The translations under genes were made by a program, and so were the position numbers. The notes below the pieces were generated by a model. The model made no database searches and was not told the origin of the DNA. It saw only the letters and a list, made by a program, of their open reading frames with translations. Source: Phycisphaerae bacterium (GTDB taxonomy: Bacteria > Planctomycetota > Phycisphaerae > UBA1845 > Fen-1342). Taken from it: 64,000 nucleotides of DNA. Below are positions 27,230-39,829 of this stretch, piece after piece. The stretch covers positions 1 to 64,000 of the forward strand of contig JAGNKU010000008.1 of the NCBI GenBank assembly GCA_017999985.1. The letters run 5' to 3'. Positions within the stretch are counted from its first letter, which is position 1, and every line of letters starts with the position of its first letter.

Positions 27230-29548
27230 ATGAATTGTCCATCACGAGCGACGCGGATCGTTCTGTCGGTTGCGGCGGCCATCGTGGGGTTGGTCGGATT
27301 GAGTTCTGTGAACCGTGCCGCGGGGCAGTCGTGCGATTGGCGGGATGGTACAGGTGTGGCGGGTACGGACGGCGTGGTCAACGCCGCCACGACATGGGAC
27401 CCGGACGATACCGGGCCACTGCCGGAGCTGCTCGTGATCGGTGGGGCGTTCACGGTCGCCGGTGCGACGCCGGCGAGTAGAATCGCCGCCTGGGACGGCA
27501 ACGCGTGGCAGGCCCTCGGCAGCGGGATGGACGGCACGGTACTGGCGTTGACGGTCCACGATGGCGCGTTGGTCGCCGGGGGTAGTTTCACAACGGCCGG
27601 CGGGGTCACCTGCAACTTCATCGCGCGCTGGGACGGAGTAACCTGGGAGCCCTTGGGCAGCGGGATGGGGGCAGCCGTACGTGCGCTGGCGGTCCGTGAC
27701 GGCGATTTGATCGCCGGTGGAGAGTTCCTGACCACCGGAGGTGCATCGTGCGCGCGTGTGGCCCGCTGGGACGGGACCGACTGGCAGGCGTTGAGCAGTG
27801 GGACGAACAACTGGGTCAACGCGTTGACGGTCTACGACGGCGATCTGATCGCGGGGGGCGAATTTACGCTGGCGGGTGACGTGGAATGCAACCGGGTGGC
27901 GCGCTGGGACGGGACGGGCTGGGCGTCGCTGGGCGCCGGAGTGGGCGGCAGCGCCGCCGCCAAGGTGTACGCCCTGGCGGTTCACGGCAGCGAGTTGATC
28001 GCAGGAGGGTGGTTCCCCACTGCAGGCGGATTAACCTGCAACGGCATCGGCCGCTGGGACGGTGTGGCTTGGCAGCCATTGGGCGGAGGAATGGCGGCGG
28101 TAGGGATTTCCGGAACCGTGCGGGCGATAGCCGTCTACGACGGCGCTCTGATCGCGGGCGGCTGGTTTGTCACCGCGGACAACGTACCGTGCAACAACAT
28201 CGGTCGCTGGAATGGCGTGACCTGGGAGGCGCTGGCCGAGGGTACGGATGGCACGGTGACTGCGCTGACGGCGTACGCTGGTGAACTGGTTGGCGGAGGG
28301 CTATTCGGCCGCGCGAGCGGTGTCGGGTGCAATTGCGTGGCGCGCTGGGATGGCGGGGGCTGGCATCCGCTGAGTACGGGATTCGACGGCAGCATCCGCG
28401 CCGTCTGGGCTTCGGGTGGCGTGCTGTTCGCCGGCGGCGATTTCCTCGGCGCGCCAGATGGGGTCATCTGCAACGGCGTTGGTCAGTGGGATGGTAGCAC
28501 ATGGCAGGCACTGGACAGCGGGACTGACGGTCCGGTGCGCGCCATCACGGAGTACGACGGCGACATTGTGATCGGTGGTCAGTTCATCACGGCGGGCGGT
28601 GTAACCTGCAACAGCATCAGTCATTGGAACGGTGCGGCGTGGGAGCCACTGGGCGGTGGCATGACCGACCCGGAATTTGCGGCGAGCGTGAACGCCATGA
28701 CCGTGTATGAGGGTGAATTGATCGCGGCGGGGTTGTTCGCGGCGGCGGACGGCGTGCCGTGCGACCACATTGCGCGCTGGAACGGTACAACCTGGCAGCC
28801 GCTCGGCGAAGGCATCGGCGGCCCCGTGTACGCCTTGGCGGTCTACCACGATGAACTGGTCGCGGGCGGCTACTTCAGTTCTGCGGGCGGCGTCGCGGTG
28901 TTCAGTATCGCGCGCTGGAATGGCGCGATGTGGCAGTGGCCGGAGTCTGGCGTGGTCGGTTCGATCTACGCGTTCACCGTCTACAACGACGAGTTGATCG
29001 TGGGCGGCGATATCGACTTCGCAGGCGGACAGTATTGCGGTCACATCGCCCGCTGGGACGGCGCAGAGATGCTGCCGCTGTCGACGATCGGCATGTCTCA
29101 CCCGGTGCAGGCACTTACCGTCTACAATGGCGAACTGATCGCTGGCGGCCTGTTCGGCCGCTCCGGGGGCACGCTCTGCTCCCGGATCGCGCGTTGGGAT
29201 GGCGCAACGTGGGGGCCGCTGGGCGGCGGGCTGGGCGGCGCGGTGTATGCGCTCGGCGCATACGGCGGCGACCTGGTCGCGGGCGGCGCGTTTGCGACGG
29301 CCGGTGAGCATGTCTCATCCCGTTGGGCCCGGTGGCGCTGTGAGTCGGTCGTCGGCGACTTGGACTGCGACGGCGCCGTCGATTTCGGCGACATCAACCC
29401 GTTCGTGCTGTACATGTCGAACTTCGCGGTATGGCAAACCACGTACCATGGTTGCCCGCCGGAGAACGGGGATATAAACCTAGATGGCACGTATCCGTCG
29501 TTTGGCGACATCAATCTGTTCGTCGAGTTGTTAAGCACAGGCGGATAG
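27230..29548 (+). CDS. Secreted 14-repeat propeller-like protein with dockerin-like tail
   Basis: A 772-aa protein with a signal peptide (VLSVAAAIVGLVGLSSVNRAAG). From about residue 65 to 700 it holds thirteen full and one partial repeat of about 46-51 residues, consensus L-I-A-G-G-x-F-x-x-A-G-G-V-x-C-N-x-I-A-R-W-D-G-x-x-W-x-P-L-G-x-G-M. Such W-D-G/A-G-G repeats suggest stacked beta-propeller blades (two seven-bladed propellers would fit fourteen). The tail has two dockerin-type calcium loops: GDLDCDGAVDFGDINPFV and GDINLDGTYPSFGDINLFV. It is probably a cell-surface or extracellular binding protein. A GGAGG Shine-Dalgarno precedes the ATG. The ligand is unknown. Confidence 0.8.
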   Translation: MNCPSRATRIVLSVAAAIVGLVGLSSVNRAAGQSCDWRDGTGVAGTDGVVNAATTWDPDDTGPLPELLVIGGAFTVAGATPASRIAAWDGNAWQALGSGMDGTVLALTVHDGALVAGGSFTTAGGVTCNFIARWDGVTWEPLGSGMGAAVRALAVRDGDLIAGGEFLTTGGASCARVARWDGTDWQALSSGTNNWVNALTVYDGDLIAGGEFTLAGDVECNRVARWDGTGWASLGAGVGGSAAAKVYALAVHGSELIAGGWFPTAGGLTCNGIGRWDGVAWQPLGGGMAAVGISGTVRAIAVYDGALIAGGWFVTADNVPCNNIGRWNGVTWEALAEGTDGTVTALTAYAGELVGGGLFGRASGVGCNCVARWDGGGWHPLSTGFDGSIRAVWASGGVLFAGGDFLGAPDGVICNGVGQWDGSTWQALDSGTDGPVRAITEYDGDIVIGGQFITAGGVTCNSISHWNGAAWEPLGGGMTDPEFAASVNAMTVYEGELIAAGLFAAADGVPCDHIARWNGTTWQPLGEGIGGPVYALAVYHDELVAGGYFSSAGGVAVFSIARWNGAMWQWPESGVVGSIYAFTVYNDELIVGGDIDFAGGQYCGHIARWDGAEMLPLSTIGMSHPVQALTVYNGELIAGGLFGRSGGTLCSRIARWDGATWGPLGGGLGGAVYALGAYGGDLVAGGAFATAGEHVSSRWARWRCESVVGDLDCDGAVDFGDINPFVLYMSNFAVWQTTYHGCPPENGDINLDGTYPSFGDINLFVELLSTGG

Positions 29549-29589
29549 CGTCGGCGATACGGGGACGCGGACCGCAGGGGGCCGACGCT
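29547..29589 (+). terminator. Hairpin after the propeller gene, no T tract
   Basis: AGCGTCGGC at 29547-29555 is complementary to GCCGACGCT at 29581-29589. It overlaps the stop codon and lacks a T run, so it is only a possible terminator or mRNA-end stabiliser. Confidence 0.35.
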
Positions 29590-29703
29590 GCGACGCGGCG
29601 AGCAGTGCCGGGGCCACGGCTTGGCTGCGCCGGACCGCGCCAGACGAACGTCGGGGGCGGCCGGACCGCTGACGAGGGGGCGGTCGGCGGGTAACATTTC
29701 TGC

Positions 29704-30132
29704 ATGTCAACGCCCGTGCCAAGCTGCGATGTCGAGATCCGCGTCCGCTACGCCGAGACCGACGCGATGGGCTATCTCCACCACGCCCAGTACTTCGTCT
29801 ACTTCGAGCTGGGCCGCACGGAGCTGTTGCGCCGCAACGGCGTGCGCTACCGGGACATGGAGGACCGGGGCATCTTCTACGTCGTGGCCCGGCTCGAATG
29901 CCGCTACCGGGCACCCGCCCGCTACGACGACCTGCTGACGCTCACGACGACCACCGAGCGGCTTACGCCGGTGCTGGTCGAGCACAGCTATCGCCTGCTG
30001 TGCGGGGATCGGCTGCTGACGGAGGGTCGATCGACGTTGGTCTCGGTGGGGCGGGATGGGCGGCCGCTGGCCTTGCCGGACGATCTGTACGACCGCTTGC
30101 GCGGGGTGGCGAGCGCCCCCGCCGTGGACTAA
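29704..30132 (+). CDS. YbgC-like acyl-CoA thioesterase (hotdog fold)
   Basis: A 142-aa cytoplasmic 4-hydroxybenzoyl-CoA thioesterase-family protein. The diagnostic motif is YAETDAMGYLHHAQYFVYFE at residues 16-35; Asp20 is the usual catalytic acid. It is followed by the central hotdog helix and the strand segment ARYDDLLTLTTTTERL. YbgC-type enzymes hydrolyse short acyl-CoA thioesters and in many Gram-negatives are linked to tol-pal, but no tol gene is seen here. Instead it precedes a secreted cyclophilin (65 bp) and aconitase. Length is normal for the family. Confidence 0.88.
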   Translation: MSTPVPSCDVEIRVRYAETDAMGYLHHAQYFVYFELGRTELLRRNGVRYRDMEDRGIFYVVARLECRYRAPARYDDLLTLTTTTERLTPVLVEHSYRLLCGDRLLTEGRSTLVSVGRDGRPLALPDDLYDRLRGVASAPAVD

Positions 30133-30197
30133 GCTGTACGCGGGCCCGGACGGGGGCGCCACCCGTCCGCCACGAAAGAACTCCCTGAGGGCAGTGC

Positions 30198-31034
30198 ATG
30201 TATCGCAGACTTCCGCGCTATGGGTCCTTTATGTTGGCGGCCGGTCTGGCCGTCTCCGCCGTTGCGCAGGTTCCGCCGGCACACAGCCGTCCGGCGACGC
30301 GTCCGAACATGCACGCCGCGCCGGTGGCGACGGCGCCGGTGGGGCCGCCGCCGCGGGTGGTGCTGGAAATCGCGCAGGGCGAGGAGGACTGGGGGCGGAT
30401 CGTGCTGGAACTGAACCCGGAGAAGACGCCGATCACGGTGGAGAACTTCCTGCGGTACGTGGACTCCGGGTATTACGACGGCACGATTTTTCACCGTGTG
30501 CTGCCGAACTTCATGATCCAGGGGGGCGGGTATATGGCGCTGAACGAGCTGAAGAAGACGGGGCTCACGCGGCCGATCGCGAACGAAGCCCGCAAGGGCC
30601 TGAAGAACGTCCGCGGGACGATCGCGATGGCGCGGACGCGCAACCCGTCGTCGGCGACGTCGCAGTTCTTCATCAACGTCATCGACAACCCGCAGCTCGA
30701 TTTTCCGAGTCGTGACGGCTGGGGCTATTGTGCGTTCGGCACGGTCGTCGAAGGGATGGACGTGGTCGATCGCATCCGGCACGTGCCCACGCAGCGTGAT
30801 CCGGCCGGCCCGGACCAGGCCCCGTCGCAGCCCGTCGATCCGCCGCGCATCAAGCGGGCATCGCGAGAGGGCGGCGCGCCGGCGACGCAGACCGCGGACA
30901 GTCAGCCCGCCCCGGTCTTGCCGTCCGAGACGATGCCCGAACCGCCGCCGGCCGATGAGCCGCGCCCGACTGAACCGCCGGAGCCCACGCCCGTGCCGGA
31001 ATCGCCGCCGGCGGAGCCGGCGCAACCGAACTAG
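30198..31034 (+). CDS. Exported cyclophilin-type peptidylprolyl isomerase with Pro-rich tail
   Basis: A 278-aa protein. It has a signal peptide ([15 protein letters not shown]), a short Pro/Ala linker, then a cyclophilin domain at about residues 50-200. Motifs are [38 protein letters not shown] and [13 protein letters not shown], giving the usual active-site Arg, Phe and Gln set. A Pro/Glu-rich tail of about 75 residues ([18 protein letters not shown]) follows; such tails can span the envelope or be disordered. It would isomerise peptidyl-prolyl bonds in the periplasm. It lies 27 bp upstream of acnA. Confidence 0.92.
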   Translation: MYRRLPRYGSFMLAAGLAVSAVAQVPPAHSRPATRPNMHAAPVATAPVGPPPRVVLEIAQGEEDWGRIVLELNPEKTPITVENFLRYVDSGYYDGTIFHRVLPNFMIQGGGYMALNELKKTGLTRPIANEARKGLKNVRGTIAMARTRNPSSATSQFFINVIDNPQLDFPSRDGWGYCAFGTVVEGMDVVDRIRHVPTQRDPAGPDQAPSQPVDPPRIKRASREGGAPATQTADSQPAPVLPSETMPEPPPADEPRPTEPPEPTPVPESPPAEPAQPN

Positions 31035-31061
31035 AATCGGTTGCCGAGGGAGATCAGACCG

Positions 31062-33779
31062 ATGACCAAGCGGCCCGCGAAAGCCTTTGACGCCCGCGCC
31101 ACCCTTGCGACCCAGGGCGGTGACGTGGAAATCCACCGTCTGGACGTGCTCGAGCAGGCCGGTCTGGTGCGCTTGAGCACGCTGCCGTACTCGATTCGCA
31201 TCCTGCTCGAGAACGTGCTGCGCAACGTGGACGGGTTCGCGGTGCTGGACGAGCACGTCCGCGCGCTGGCCGGCTGGTCGCCGGCGCACCAAGCCGCCGG
31301 TGAGGTGCCGTTCAAGCCCGCGCGGGTGATTCTGCAGGATTTCACGGGCGTGCCGGCGCTGGTGGATCTGGCGGCGATGCGCGCGGCGATGGAGCGGCTG
31401 GGCGGCGATCCGCGGCGGATCAACCCGCAGATTCCGGCCGACCTGGTGATCGATCACTCGGTGCAGGTGGACCACTTCGGGCGGGCGGACGCCCTGGCGT
31501 TGAACGCCAAGTTGGAGTTTCATCGCAACCGCGAGCGGTACGAGTTTCTGCGCTGGGGCCAGAATGCACTGGACAGCGTGCGCGTCGTGCCGCCGGCGAC
31601 GGGGATCGTCCACCAGGTCAACCTGGAGTACCTCGCGAAGGTGGTACTGCGGCGCAAGGCCGGGGCGCGCATGCTGGCGCTGCCGGACACGCTGGTGGGC
31701 ACGGACAGCCACACGACGATGATCAATGGGCTGGGCGTGCTGGGCTGGGGCGTCGGGGGGATCGAGGCCGAGGCCGCGATGCTCGGGCAGCCGCTATACA
31801 TGCTTATACCGAAGGTCGTCGGCGTCCGGCTGGGCGGACGGCTGCGCGAAGGCGCGACCGCGACGGACCTGGTGCTGCGCGTGACGGAGATCCTGCGCAC
31901 GCTGGGCGTGGTGGACAAGTTCGTCGAGTTCTATGGCGAGGGGCTGTCGAGCATGGCGCTGCCCGACCGGGCGACGCTGGCGAACATGGCGCCGGAGTAC
32001 GGCGCGACCGTCGGGTTCTTCCCGGTGGACGAGCGCACGCTGGAGTACCTGCGTCTGACCGGACGGACGGCGGAGGAGGTGGATCTCGTCGAGCGGTACT
32101 GCAAGGAGCAGGGGCTATTCCGCACGGATCAGAGCCCCGATCCGCAGTACACGCAGACGGTCGCGCTGGACCTTGGGACGGTGGAGCCCAGCCTCGCCGG
32201 CCCGAAGCGGCCGCAGGATCGCGTGGCGCTGTCGCAAATGAAGGCGGCCTTCGCGCAGGCGCTGCGGGCCCCGCTGAAGGACCGCGGCTTCGCGCTGACC
32301 GAGGCGGAGGTGGGCCGAACGATCGAGGCGAAGCTGGACACCGCCCCCGCGACGCTGCGCCACGGGGCTGTTGTCATCGCCGCGATCACGAGCTGCACGA
32401 ACACGAGCAATCCATCGGTGATGGTCGCCGCCGGCCTGATTGCGCAGAAGGCGGCCGCGCGCGGACTGAAGGTGCCGCCGTGGGTGAAGACGTCGCTGGC
32501 ACCGGGGTCGCGCGTGGTGACGGAGTATCTGAACCGCGCGGGGCTGACGCCGGCGCTTGACCAGCTCGGTTTCCAGACCGTCGGGTACGGCTGCACGACC
32601 TGCATCGGCAACAGCGGGCCGCTGCCGGAGCCGGTGCGGGCGGCGATCGCCGAGGGCGCGCTGGTGGTCGCGTCCGTGCTGAGCGGCAATCGCAATTTCG
32701 AGGGTCGGATCAGCCCGCAGGTGCGCGCGAACTACCTGGCGTCGCCGCCGCTCGTGGTCGCGTATGCGCTGGCGGGCACGGTGGATATCGACCTGCTGAA
32801 TGAGCCGCTCGGTCGGGATGCGGCCGGGCAGCCCGTGTTCTTGCGCGACATCTGGCCGACGCCGGCGGAGATCGAAGGCGTCATTGGCCAGGTGGTGAGT
32901 CCGGAGGTCTTCGTCCAGCAGTACGCGGACGTGTTCACCGGTCCGCCGGAGTGGCAGCGCCTGGGCGGCGGTCATGATCCGGTGTACGCGTGGGACGAGA
33001 GCAGCACGTACATCCAGGAGCCGCCGTTCTTCCAGGCGTTGACCCCTGAGGCCGAGCCGATCGCGCCCTTGCGCGGGGCGCGGTGCCTGCTGATGGTGGG
33101 CGACAGCGTGACCACGGATCACATCAGCCCGGCGGGGAGCATCGATCCGACGTCGCCGGCGGGGCGCTATTTGCAGGAGGAGGGGGTCGAGCCGGCGGAG
33201 TTCAACAGTTACGGCTCGCGGCGTGGCAATGACCGGGTGATGACGCGCGGGACGTTTGCGAACCCGCGGATTCGCAACCTGCTGGCTCCGGGGACCGAGG
33301 GCGGTCTGACGGTGCACCTGCCGACCGGGAACCAGATGAGCATCTACGACGCCGCCATGAAGTACAAGGCGGCCGACACACCGCTGATCATCATGGCGGG
33401 CAAGGACTACGGAATGGGCAGCTCGCGCGACTGGGCGGCGAAGGGGACGGCGCTGCTGGGTGTGCGGGCGGTGCTGGCGGTGAGCTTCGAGCGCATCCAC
33501 CGCAGCAACCTGGTCGGGATGGGCGTGCTGCCGCTGCAGTTCAAGGACGGCCAGACGTACGAGTCGCTGGGGCTGACCGGGCGTGGCTTCTATGACATTC
33601 CCGATTTAAACAACAAGCTACAGCCGAAACAGGAATTGACGGTCATCGGCAACAACCCGGAGCTCGACCTGCACGTCGAGTTCAAGGTGCTCTGCCGGAT
33701 CGACACGCCGATCGAGGTGGAGTATTTCCGGCACGGCGGCGTGCTGCCGTTCGTGTTGCGGGGGTTGCTGAAGAAGTGA
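31062..33779 (+). CDS. acnA: Aconitate hydratase AcnA
   Basis: Interconverts citrate and isocitrate in the TCA cycle, using a [4Fe-4S] cluster. The 905-aa length is typical of the AcnA/IRP branch. The three cluster cysteines are Cys445 ([13 protein letters not shown]) and Cys511/Cys514 ([13 protein letters not shown]). Other family motifs are [33 protein letters not shown] and [10 protein letters not shown]. The ATG at 31062 has a GGGAG Shine-Dalgarno. A TAGAAT at 31032-31037 overlaps the cyclophilin stop codon and could give acnA its own promoter, but no -35 is visible. It ends 4 bp from the convergent DUF2330 gene. Confidence 0.96.
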   Translation: MTKRPAKAFDARATLATQGGDVEIHRLDVLEQAGLVRLSTLPYSIRILLENVLRNVDGFAVLDEHVRALAGWSPAHQAAGEVPFKPARVILQDFTGVPALVDLAAMRAAMERLGGDPRRINPQIPADLVIDHSVQVDHFGRADALALNAKLEFHRNRERYEFLRWGQNALDSVRVVPPATGIVHQVNLEYLAKVVLRRKAGARMLALPDTLVGTDSHTTMINGLGVLGWGVGGIEAEAAMLGQPLYMLIPKVVGVRLGGRLREGATATDLVLRVTEILRTLGVVDKFVEFYGEGLSSMALPDRATLANMAPEYGATVGFFPVDERTLEYLRLTGRTAEEVDLVERYCKEQGLFRTDQSPDPQYTQTVALDLGTVEPSLAGPKRPQDRVALSQMKAAFAQALRAPLKDRGFALTEAEVGRTIEAKLDTAPATLRHGAVVIAAITSCTNTSNPSVMVAAGLIAQKAAARGLKVPPWVKTSLAPGSRVVTEYLNRAGLTPALDQLGFQTVGYGCTTCIGNSGPLPEPVRAAIAEGALVVASVLSGNRNFEGRISPQVRANYLASPPLVVAYALAGTVDIDLLNEPLGRDAAGQPVFLRDIWPTPAEIEGVIGQVVSPEVFVQQYADVFTGPPEWQRLGGGHDPVYAWDESSTYIQEPPFFQALTPEAEPIAPLRGARCLLMVGDSVTTDHISPAGSIDPTSPAGRYLQEEGVEPAEFNSYGSRRGNDRVMTRGTFANPRIRNLLAPGTEGGLTVHLPTGNQMSIYDAAMKYKAADTPLIIMAGKDYGMGSSRDWAAKGTALLGVRAVLAVSFERIHRSNLVGMGVLPLQFKDGQTYESLGLTGRGFYDIPDLNNKLQPKQELTVIGNNPELDLHVEFKVLCRIDTPIEVEYFRHGGVLPFVLRGLLKK

Positions 33780-33783
33780 GCCG

Positions 33784-34989
33784 CTACGCGGCGACGGATT
33801 GCGGGTGCCGAGTGCGCCGGGCGCTGCGCCGGTGTTTCATGGTCGTGTGGAAGCCCACGTACACCAGCAGCAGGGCCGCGGGCGTGCCCAGCGCGGCGAC
33901 CACGCCGGCCACTTCCGTTCCCTCGATCCAGTACACCGAATAGACCGTTTCGTCCGTCGGGGCATCCTGGAACTCGAAGTCCTGGGTCATCCGCTGGGGC
34001 GTCAGCACGGTGCGCAGGCGTGTGAGATATTCCAATTCGAGCACGGCGGGCGGTGCTGTCACCCAGGCGGTTTCGCCGTACCAGTGCTGTGCGTACTCGG
34101 TGACGAGTGCGAGCCCGCCCTCCGCCGCGATGGCATCGGTGAACAACTGCTCGTAGTTGGTCAGGCTCGGGCTGTCGTCATCCGCCGCCAGAGCCTCCTC
34201 GTCGATGACCGCGTTCGGCACATTCGCCGCTTCAATACGGTGGTCCGCGAGGAGATAGATGAGCACCTCGGTCTCCTCGGCGGCGGAAATCTGCGAGATT
34301 ACCATGGGATAGAAGCGTCGGCTGGTCGCGCACGTGAACTGAATCGGCGGAATCGCGATTTCACCGTCCTCGTCCGCCGCGAGCTCGTCAAACGCGGCCA
34401 CGCGGATCGCGAGGAAGTGCAGTTCCTGGTCGATGTAGGTTTGCAGGACATCGACCGCCGTGTCCGGCACCGCGAAGCTGTTGGCGTTCAGCCAGTCGAG
34501 CAGCGCGTCGGCGCCGGTGCTGGTGAGCGCCGCCCAGTCGAAGATCCCGGCTTGGCCCTGGGCCGCTACGACCACGAGCCCGCCGGCCAGGTTCCCGTCT
34601 CCCGGGGCATTGGCGGCACACCCGCACATCGCCGGCTGGCTGGTCCCTGTGTCGATGAAGAAGTGTGGCGCGGTCAGGTCGTCGAGCCGCTCGAACAGTG
34701 TGCCGTTCTGATGTGCGACCACGTCCGTCGGCGTGGCGGGCACGGGCACGAGCCAGACGAACGACTGCGGAGGCGTGCCGGTATAGCGGCTGCGCAGCAC
34801 ATACAGCGCCTTGTCGACCGCGGCATCCCCCGCGCCGTCCCGGTAGAACGCGATCACGACCTCCTGGCGCGTCTGGGCCAGCGCGGTCGCGTCACCCTCG
34901 AGGAAGATGTACCCGCCATCCGCCGCCGCCGGCACCGCGGCCGCAGCACAAATGCCCACCACCCCGCACAGAGTGATTGCGGTTCGCAT
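33784..34989 (-). CDS. DUF2330-family exported, membrane-anchored protein
   Basis: A 401-aa protein with a signal peptide (LCGVVGICAAAAVPAAADGG). The DUF2330-like pattern is QEVVIAFYRDG early on and FVWLVPVPATPTDV at about 75-90. It has a single C-terminal membrane helix (VAGVVAALGTPAALLLVYVGF) and a short basic tail (MKHRRSARRTRH), so the bulk faces the periplasm. DUF2330 has no established function; it is frequent in Planctomycetota, Myxococcota and Chloroflexota. A GGGAGA Shine-Dalgarno precedes the ATG. Cys residues in MCGCAANAP could bind metal or form disulphides, which is only a suggestion. Confidence 0.72.
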   Translation of the reverse strand: MRTAITLCGVVGICAAAAVPAAADGGYIFLEGDATALAQTRQEVVIAFYRDGAGDAAVDKALYVLRSRYTGTPPQSFVWLVPVPATPTDVVAHQNGTLFERLDDLTAPHFFIDTGTSQPAMCGCAANAPGDGNLAGGLVVVAAQGQAGIFDWAALTSTGADALLDWLNANSFAVPDTAVDVLQTYIDQELHFLAIRVAAFDELAADEDGEIAIPPIQFTCATSRRFYPMVISQISAAEETEVLIYLLADHRIEAANVPNAVIDEEALAADDDSPSLTNYEQLFTDAIAAEGGLALVTEYAQHWYGETAWVTAPPAVLELEYLTRLRTVLTPQRMTQDFEFQDAPTDETVYSVYWIEGTEVAGVVAALGTPAALLLVYVGFHTTMKHRRSARRTRHPQSVAA

Positions 34990-35075
34990 GGATGTGTCTC
35001 CCGGCCGTGCTCGGTCTCTCCGCAGGGAATCCTACAGGAAGCCCAACTGTCCGAGTGCACCGGGGGTGGGGGGGG

Positions 35076-35432
35076 CTACACCGCGTCGCTGGCCGCGCGG
35101 GGCTCGGGGTTGACGACGCGCGGCCGGCGCGTCGGGCGCGCCTCCTCGCCGTCGAACAACCGCTGCTTCATCAGGCGACCGATCTTGAACTTGACCGTGC
35201 GCTTCTCCGGGACGAAGACCTTCTCCATGGTCTTCGGGTTCTGTGCCACGCGGGCCGCGCGGGAGCGGATCTCGAAGACGCCGAAGTCGCGAAACTCCAG
35301 GCGGTTGCCGCTGCCCAGCTCGGCGACGATCTCGTCCAGGAAGTTCTGCACGATCTTCTTGACGACGACGCGCTTCGTGCCGCTTTTCTCCGCAATCCGA
35401 TCGACGAGGTCTTTCTTGGTGATCGTATTCAT
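35076..35432 (-). CDS. HU/IHF-family DNA-binding protein
   Basis: A 118-aa nucleoid protein that bends DNA as a dimer. The N-terminal helical hairpin is MNTITKKDLVDRIAEKSGTK. The beta-arm region is RDFGVFEIRSRAARVAQNPKT, where the R-x-x-R-x-x-x-N-P-x-T motif contains the intercalating Pro. A basic tail of about 25 residues (ARPTRRPRVVNPEPRAASD) extends beyond the usual 90-94 aa. The start at 35432 matches the family's N-terminus; 17 upstream codons are open but not protein-like. A good sigma70-type promoter lies about 110 bp upstream. Confidence 0.93.
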   Translation of the reverse strand: MNTITKKDLVDRIAEKSGTKRVVVKKIVQNFLDEIVAELGSGNRLEFRDFGVFEIRSRAARVAQNPKTMEKVFVPEKRTVKFKIGRLMKQRLFDGEEARPTRRPRVVNPEPRAASDAV

Positions 35433-35542
35433 CGCGTTCCCCAGCACGCCACCGTCACCGGTGGCCGCCGTTCTCCCTGACACATCACATCGTGAGCGTC
35501 ACGCCGCCAATGATCAAGCCGACGCGGGACTTGACCGGTGAC

Positions 35543-35571
35543 ATATTACGCGAACCGGCGGCGGCGTTCAA
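35543..35571 (-). promoter_or_regulatory. Sigma70-like promoter of the HU gene
   Basis: On the minus strand, TTGAAC (35571-35566) and TAATAT (35548-35543) are separated by exactly 17 bp. They match the -35/-10 consensus at 4/6 and 4/6 and point at the HU gene, whose ATG is 111 bp downstream. Confidence 0.6.
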
Positions 35572-35674
35572 GCGGAATCCTTGACTGGACAACAGGTTAA
35601 GAATCGCGTTTCCCGGGTGGAAAACGCGGGGACGGCAATACAGGACATTGCATCCCTTTTTATCATTTACTGAT

Positions 35675-38227
<2,553 letters not shown>

Positions 38228-38804
38228 AGGTAGCCCTGATCGTACGATACCTCGAGGGTATTGGCCTCGAACGGCTGGCCGAAGTCGATCTCGCGGTGGA
38301 AGGGACCCTCGTCGATTTCCATCAGCTCGACGCTGAACGGGTCCACCAGGTCCGGCAGGCGCGGCCGCATGCGCTCACCCGCGACACTGATGTGCCGTGC
38401 GTCCGGACACTCTACCGTGACGCTGCTGCTTTCGAGCCCGGCCAGCTCGACACAGACATAGTAGGTCGAGCGCGTCTCGTAGATATTGACCGTGGGCAGC
38501 CACGTGCCGGTCGCGCGGTAGTCGCAGAAGCTGCGATTCCGCATCTCGTCCATGATGTCCTGGATGCGGCGCGACCAGTCGCGCATGTCCTCGTCTTGCC
38601 CGAATTTTTTTGCGCCCATAGAAGGCCGCCGTCGTGAGTTAACGAATCCGTCCCGCGCCGCTGCGCGGGACTGTCACGAACCGCTCCGCCCATTGTAGCC
38701 CAGCGCGGGGCGGTCCGCGACGCCCACAACCAACCGCCCGCGCCAAGGCCCGCGGGCCGTGCACGCGGGACCGGGAACGACCGCCGTACCCCCCCCGCAA
38801 GCGA

Positions 38805-39737
38805 TCAGCGCAGAGCCGCGGCCAGGGCCCACAGGTGGCGGTCGTCCGTCCCGCAGCACCCACCCACGACGCGGGTGCCGAACCGGAGGCGCACGGCCAG
38901 CATGTCCGCTGCGAAGCGCTCCGGCGCGGCGGAGTCCAGATGCGGCCGGTTGTCCAGTGCTTCGGGGCTGAGGGTGGACGTATTGGCCTGGAGCCCGACG
39001 ACACGCCGGGCGGCCTCGGGGTTAGCACGCGTCGCGACGTCCAGCGCTGCGGCGAAGACCGTTGGATGCACGCAGTTCACAAAGTACGCGCTCGGCGGCG
39101 GCGAGACGGCGCGGTCGATGTGTGCGATGGCGTCCGCGATTGGCGTGCCGTCCAGCCACGTACCGGTCGAACGTACGACGCAACTCAGGACGTACGGCAG
39201 GCCGGTGGCCGCCAGGGCCTGCGCCAGGCCAAGAGCCTCGCACACGGCCGGCAGTGTCGCCGCCAGCAGGAAATCCACGCCAGCGGCGCACAGGGCCTGC
39301 ACCTGCGGTGTGTGAAAGTCGCGTGCGGCGGCCAGGTCCAGCGCTTCCGCCGGGTTGTATGCATCGCCGCGACAGCCGAGCAGGCCGCCGACGTGCACCG
39401 CCCCGGCATACGGCCCGCACTCCGCCTGCAGCGCGCGCAGCAGCCGGACGGCGTCGCCGTTCACGTCGCGGTCGGCCAGCCCGGCCGCACGCTGCCGTTC
39501 GCGGTTGGCGCGCCAGGTCGGCGCGCAGACGAGCATGGGCAGGTCCGTCGCCCGACCGATTTCCAGGTACTGACGATACACGTTGGTCAGCGCCCGCCGC
39601 CCGGCCGGGTCATAGAGCAGACCCGCGTTAAGCACGTGCGGATCGAGCTTTATGGCGGAGTCGCGCCGCAGACGTTCGATGATCGCGCCCTCGGTGAGCA
39701 TGGCCGGCGCGTGCTGGAGGGCCTGGGTGAAGGTCAT
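38805..39737 (-). CDS. Homocysteine S-methyltransferase-family protein
   Basis: A 310-aa single-domain protein of the zinc-dependent homocysteine methyltransferase family (MmuM/BHMT/MetH N-terminal type). The zinc ligands are visible: Cys in FVNCVHPTVF (about residue 226) and the Cys pair in VVGGCCGTDDRH near the C-terminus. The N-terminal half has GGLLGCRGDAYNP and the ADFLLAATLP-type substrate strand. It would transfer a methyl group from a small donor such as S-methylmethionine to homocysteine. The usual N-terminal D-G-x-x-G/T motif is changed (MLTEGAIIERL), so the exact donor is uncertain. Divergent from the M28 peptidase gene. Confidence 0.8.
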   Translation of the reverse strand: MTFTQALQHAPAMLTEGAIIERLRRDSAIKLDPHVLNAGLLYDPAGRRALTNVYRQYLEIGRATDLPMLVCAPTWRANRERQRAAGLADRDVNGDAVRLLRALQAECGPYAGAVHVGGLLGCRGDAYNPAEALDLAAARDFHTPQVQALCAAGVDFLLAATLPAVCEALGLAQALAATGLPYVLSCVVRSTGTWLDGTPIADAIAHIDRAVSPPPSAYFVNCVHPTVFAAALDVATRANPEAARRVVGLQANTSTLSPEALDNRPHLDSAAPERFAADMLAVRLRFGTRVVGGCCGTDDRHLWALAAALR

Positions 39738-39829
39738 GCGCGGGAGTATAGCGGGCAGCGCGGCGGGGCGGGTATAAACTCTGTTTCAGCCCGTTGCGTG
39801 CAACCCACGGGCCAGCGGAGAAAGCAATT

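Noticed and set aside
32392-32610. Homoaconitase or 2-methylaconitase instead of aconitase
   Set aside because: Length of 905 aa and the single-chain AcnA/IRP-type domain order favour AcnA; no leucine or propionate pathway genes adjoin.
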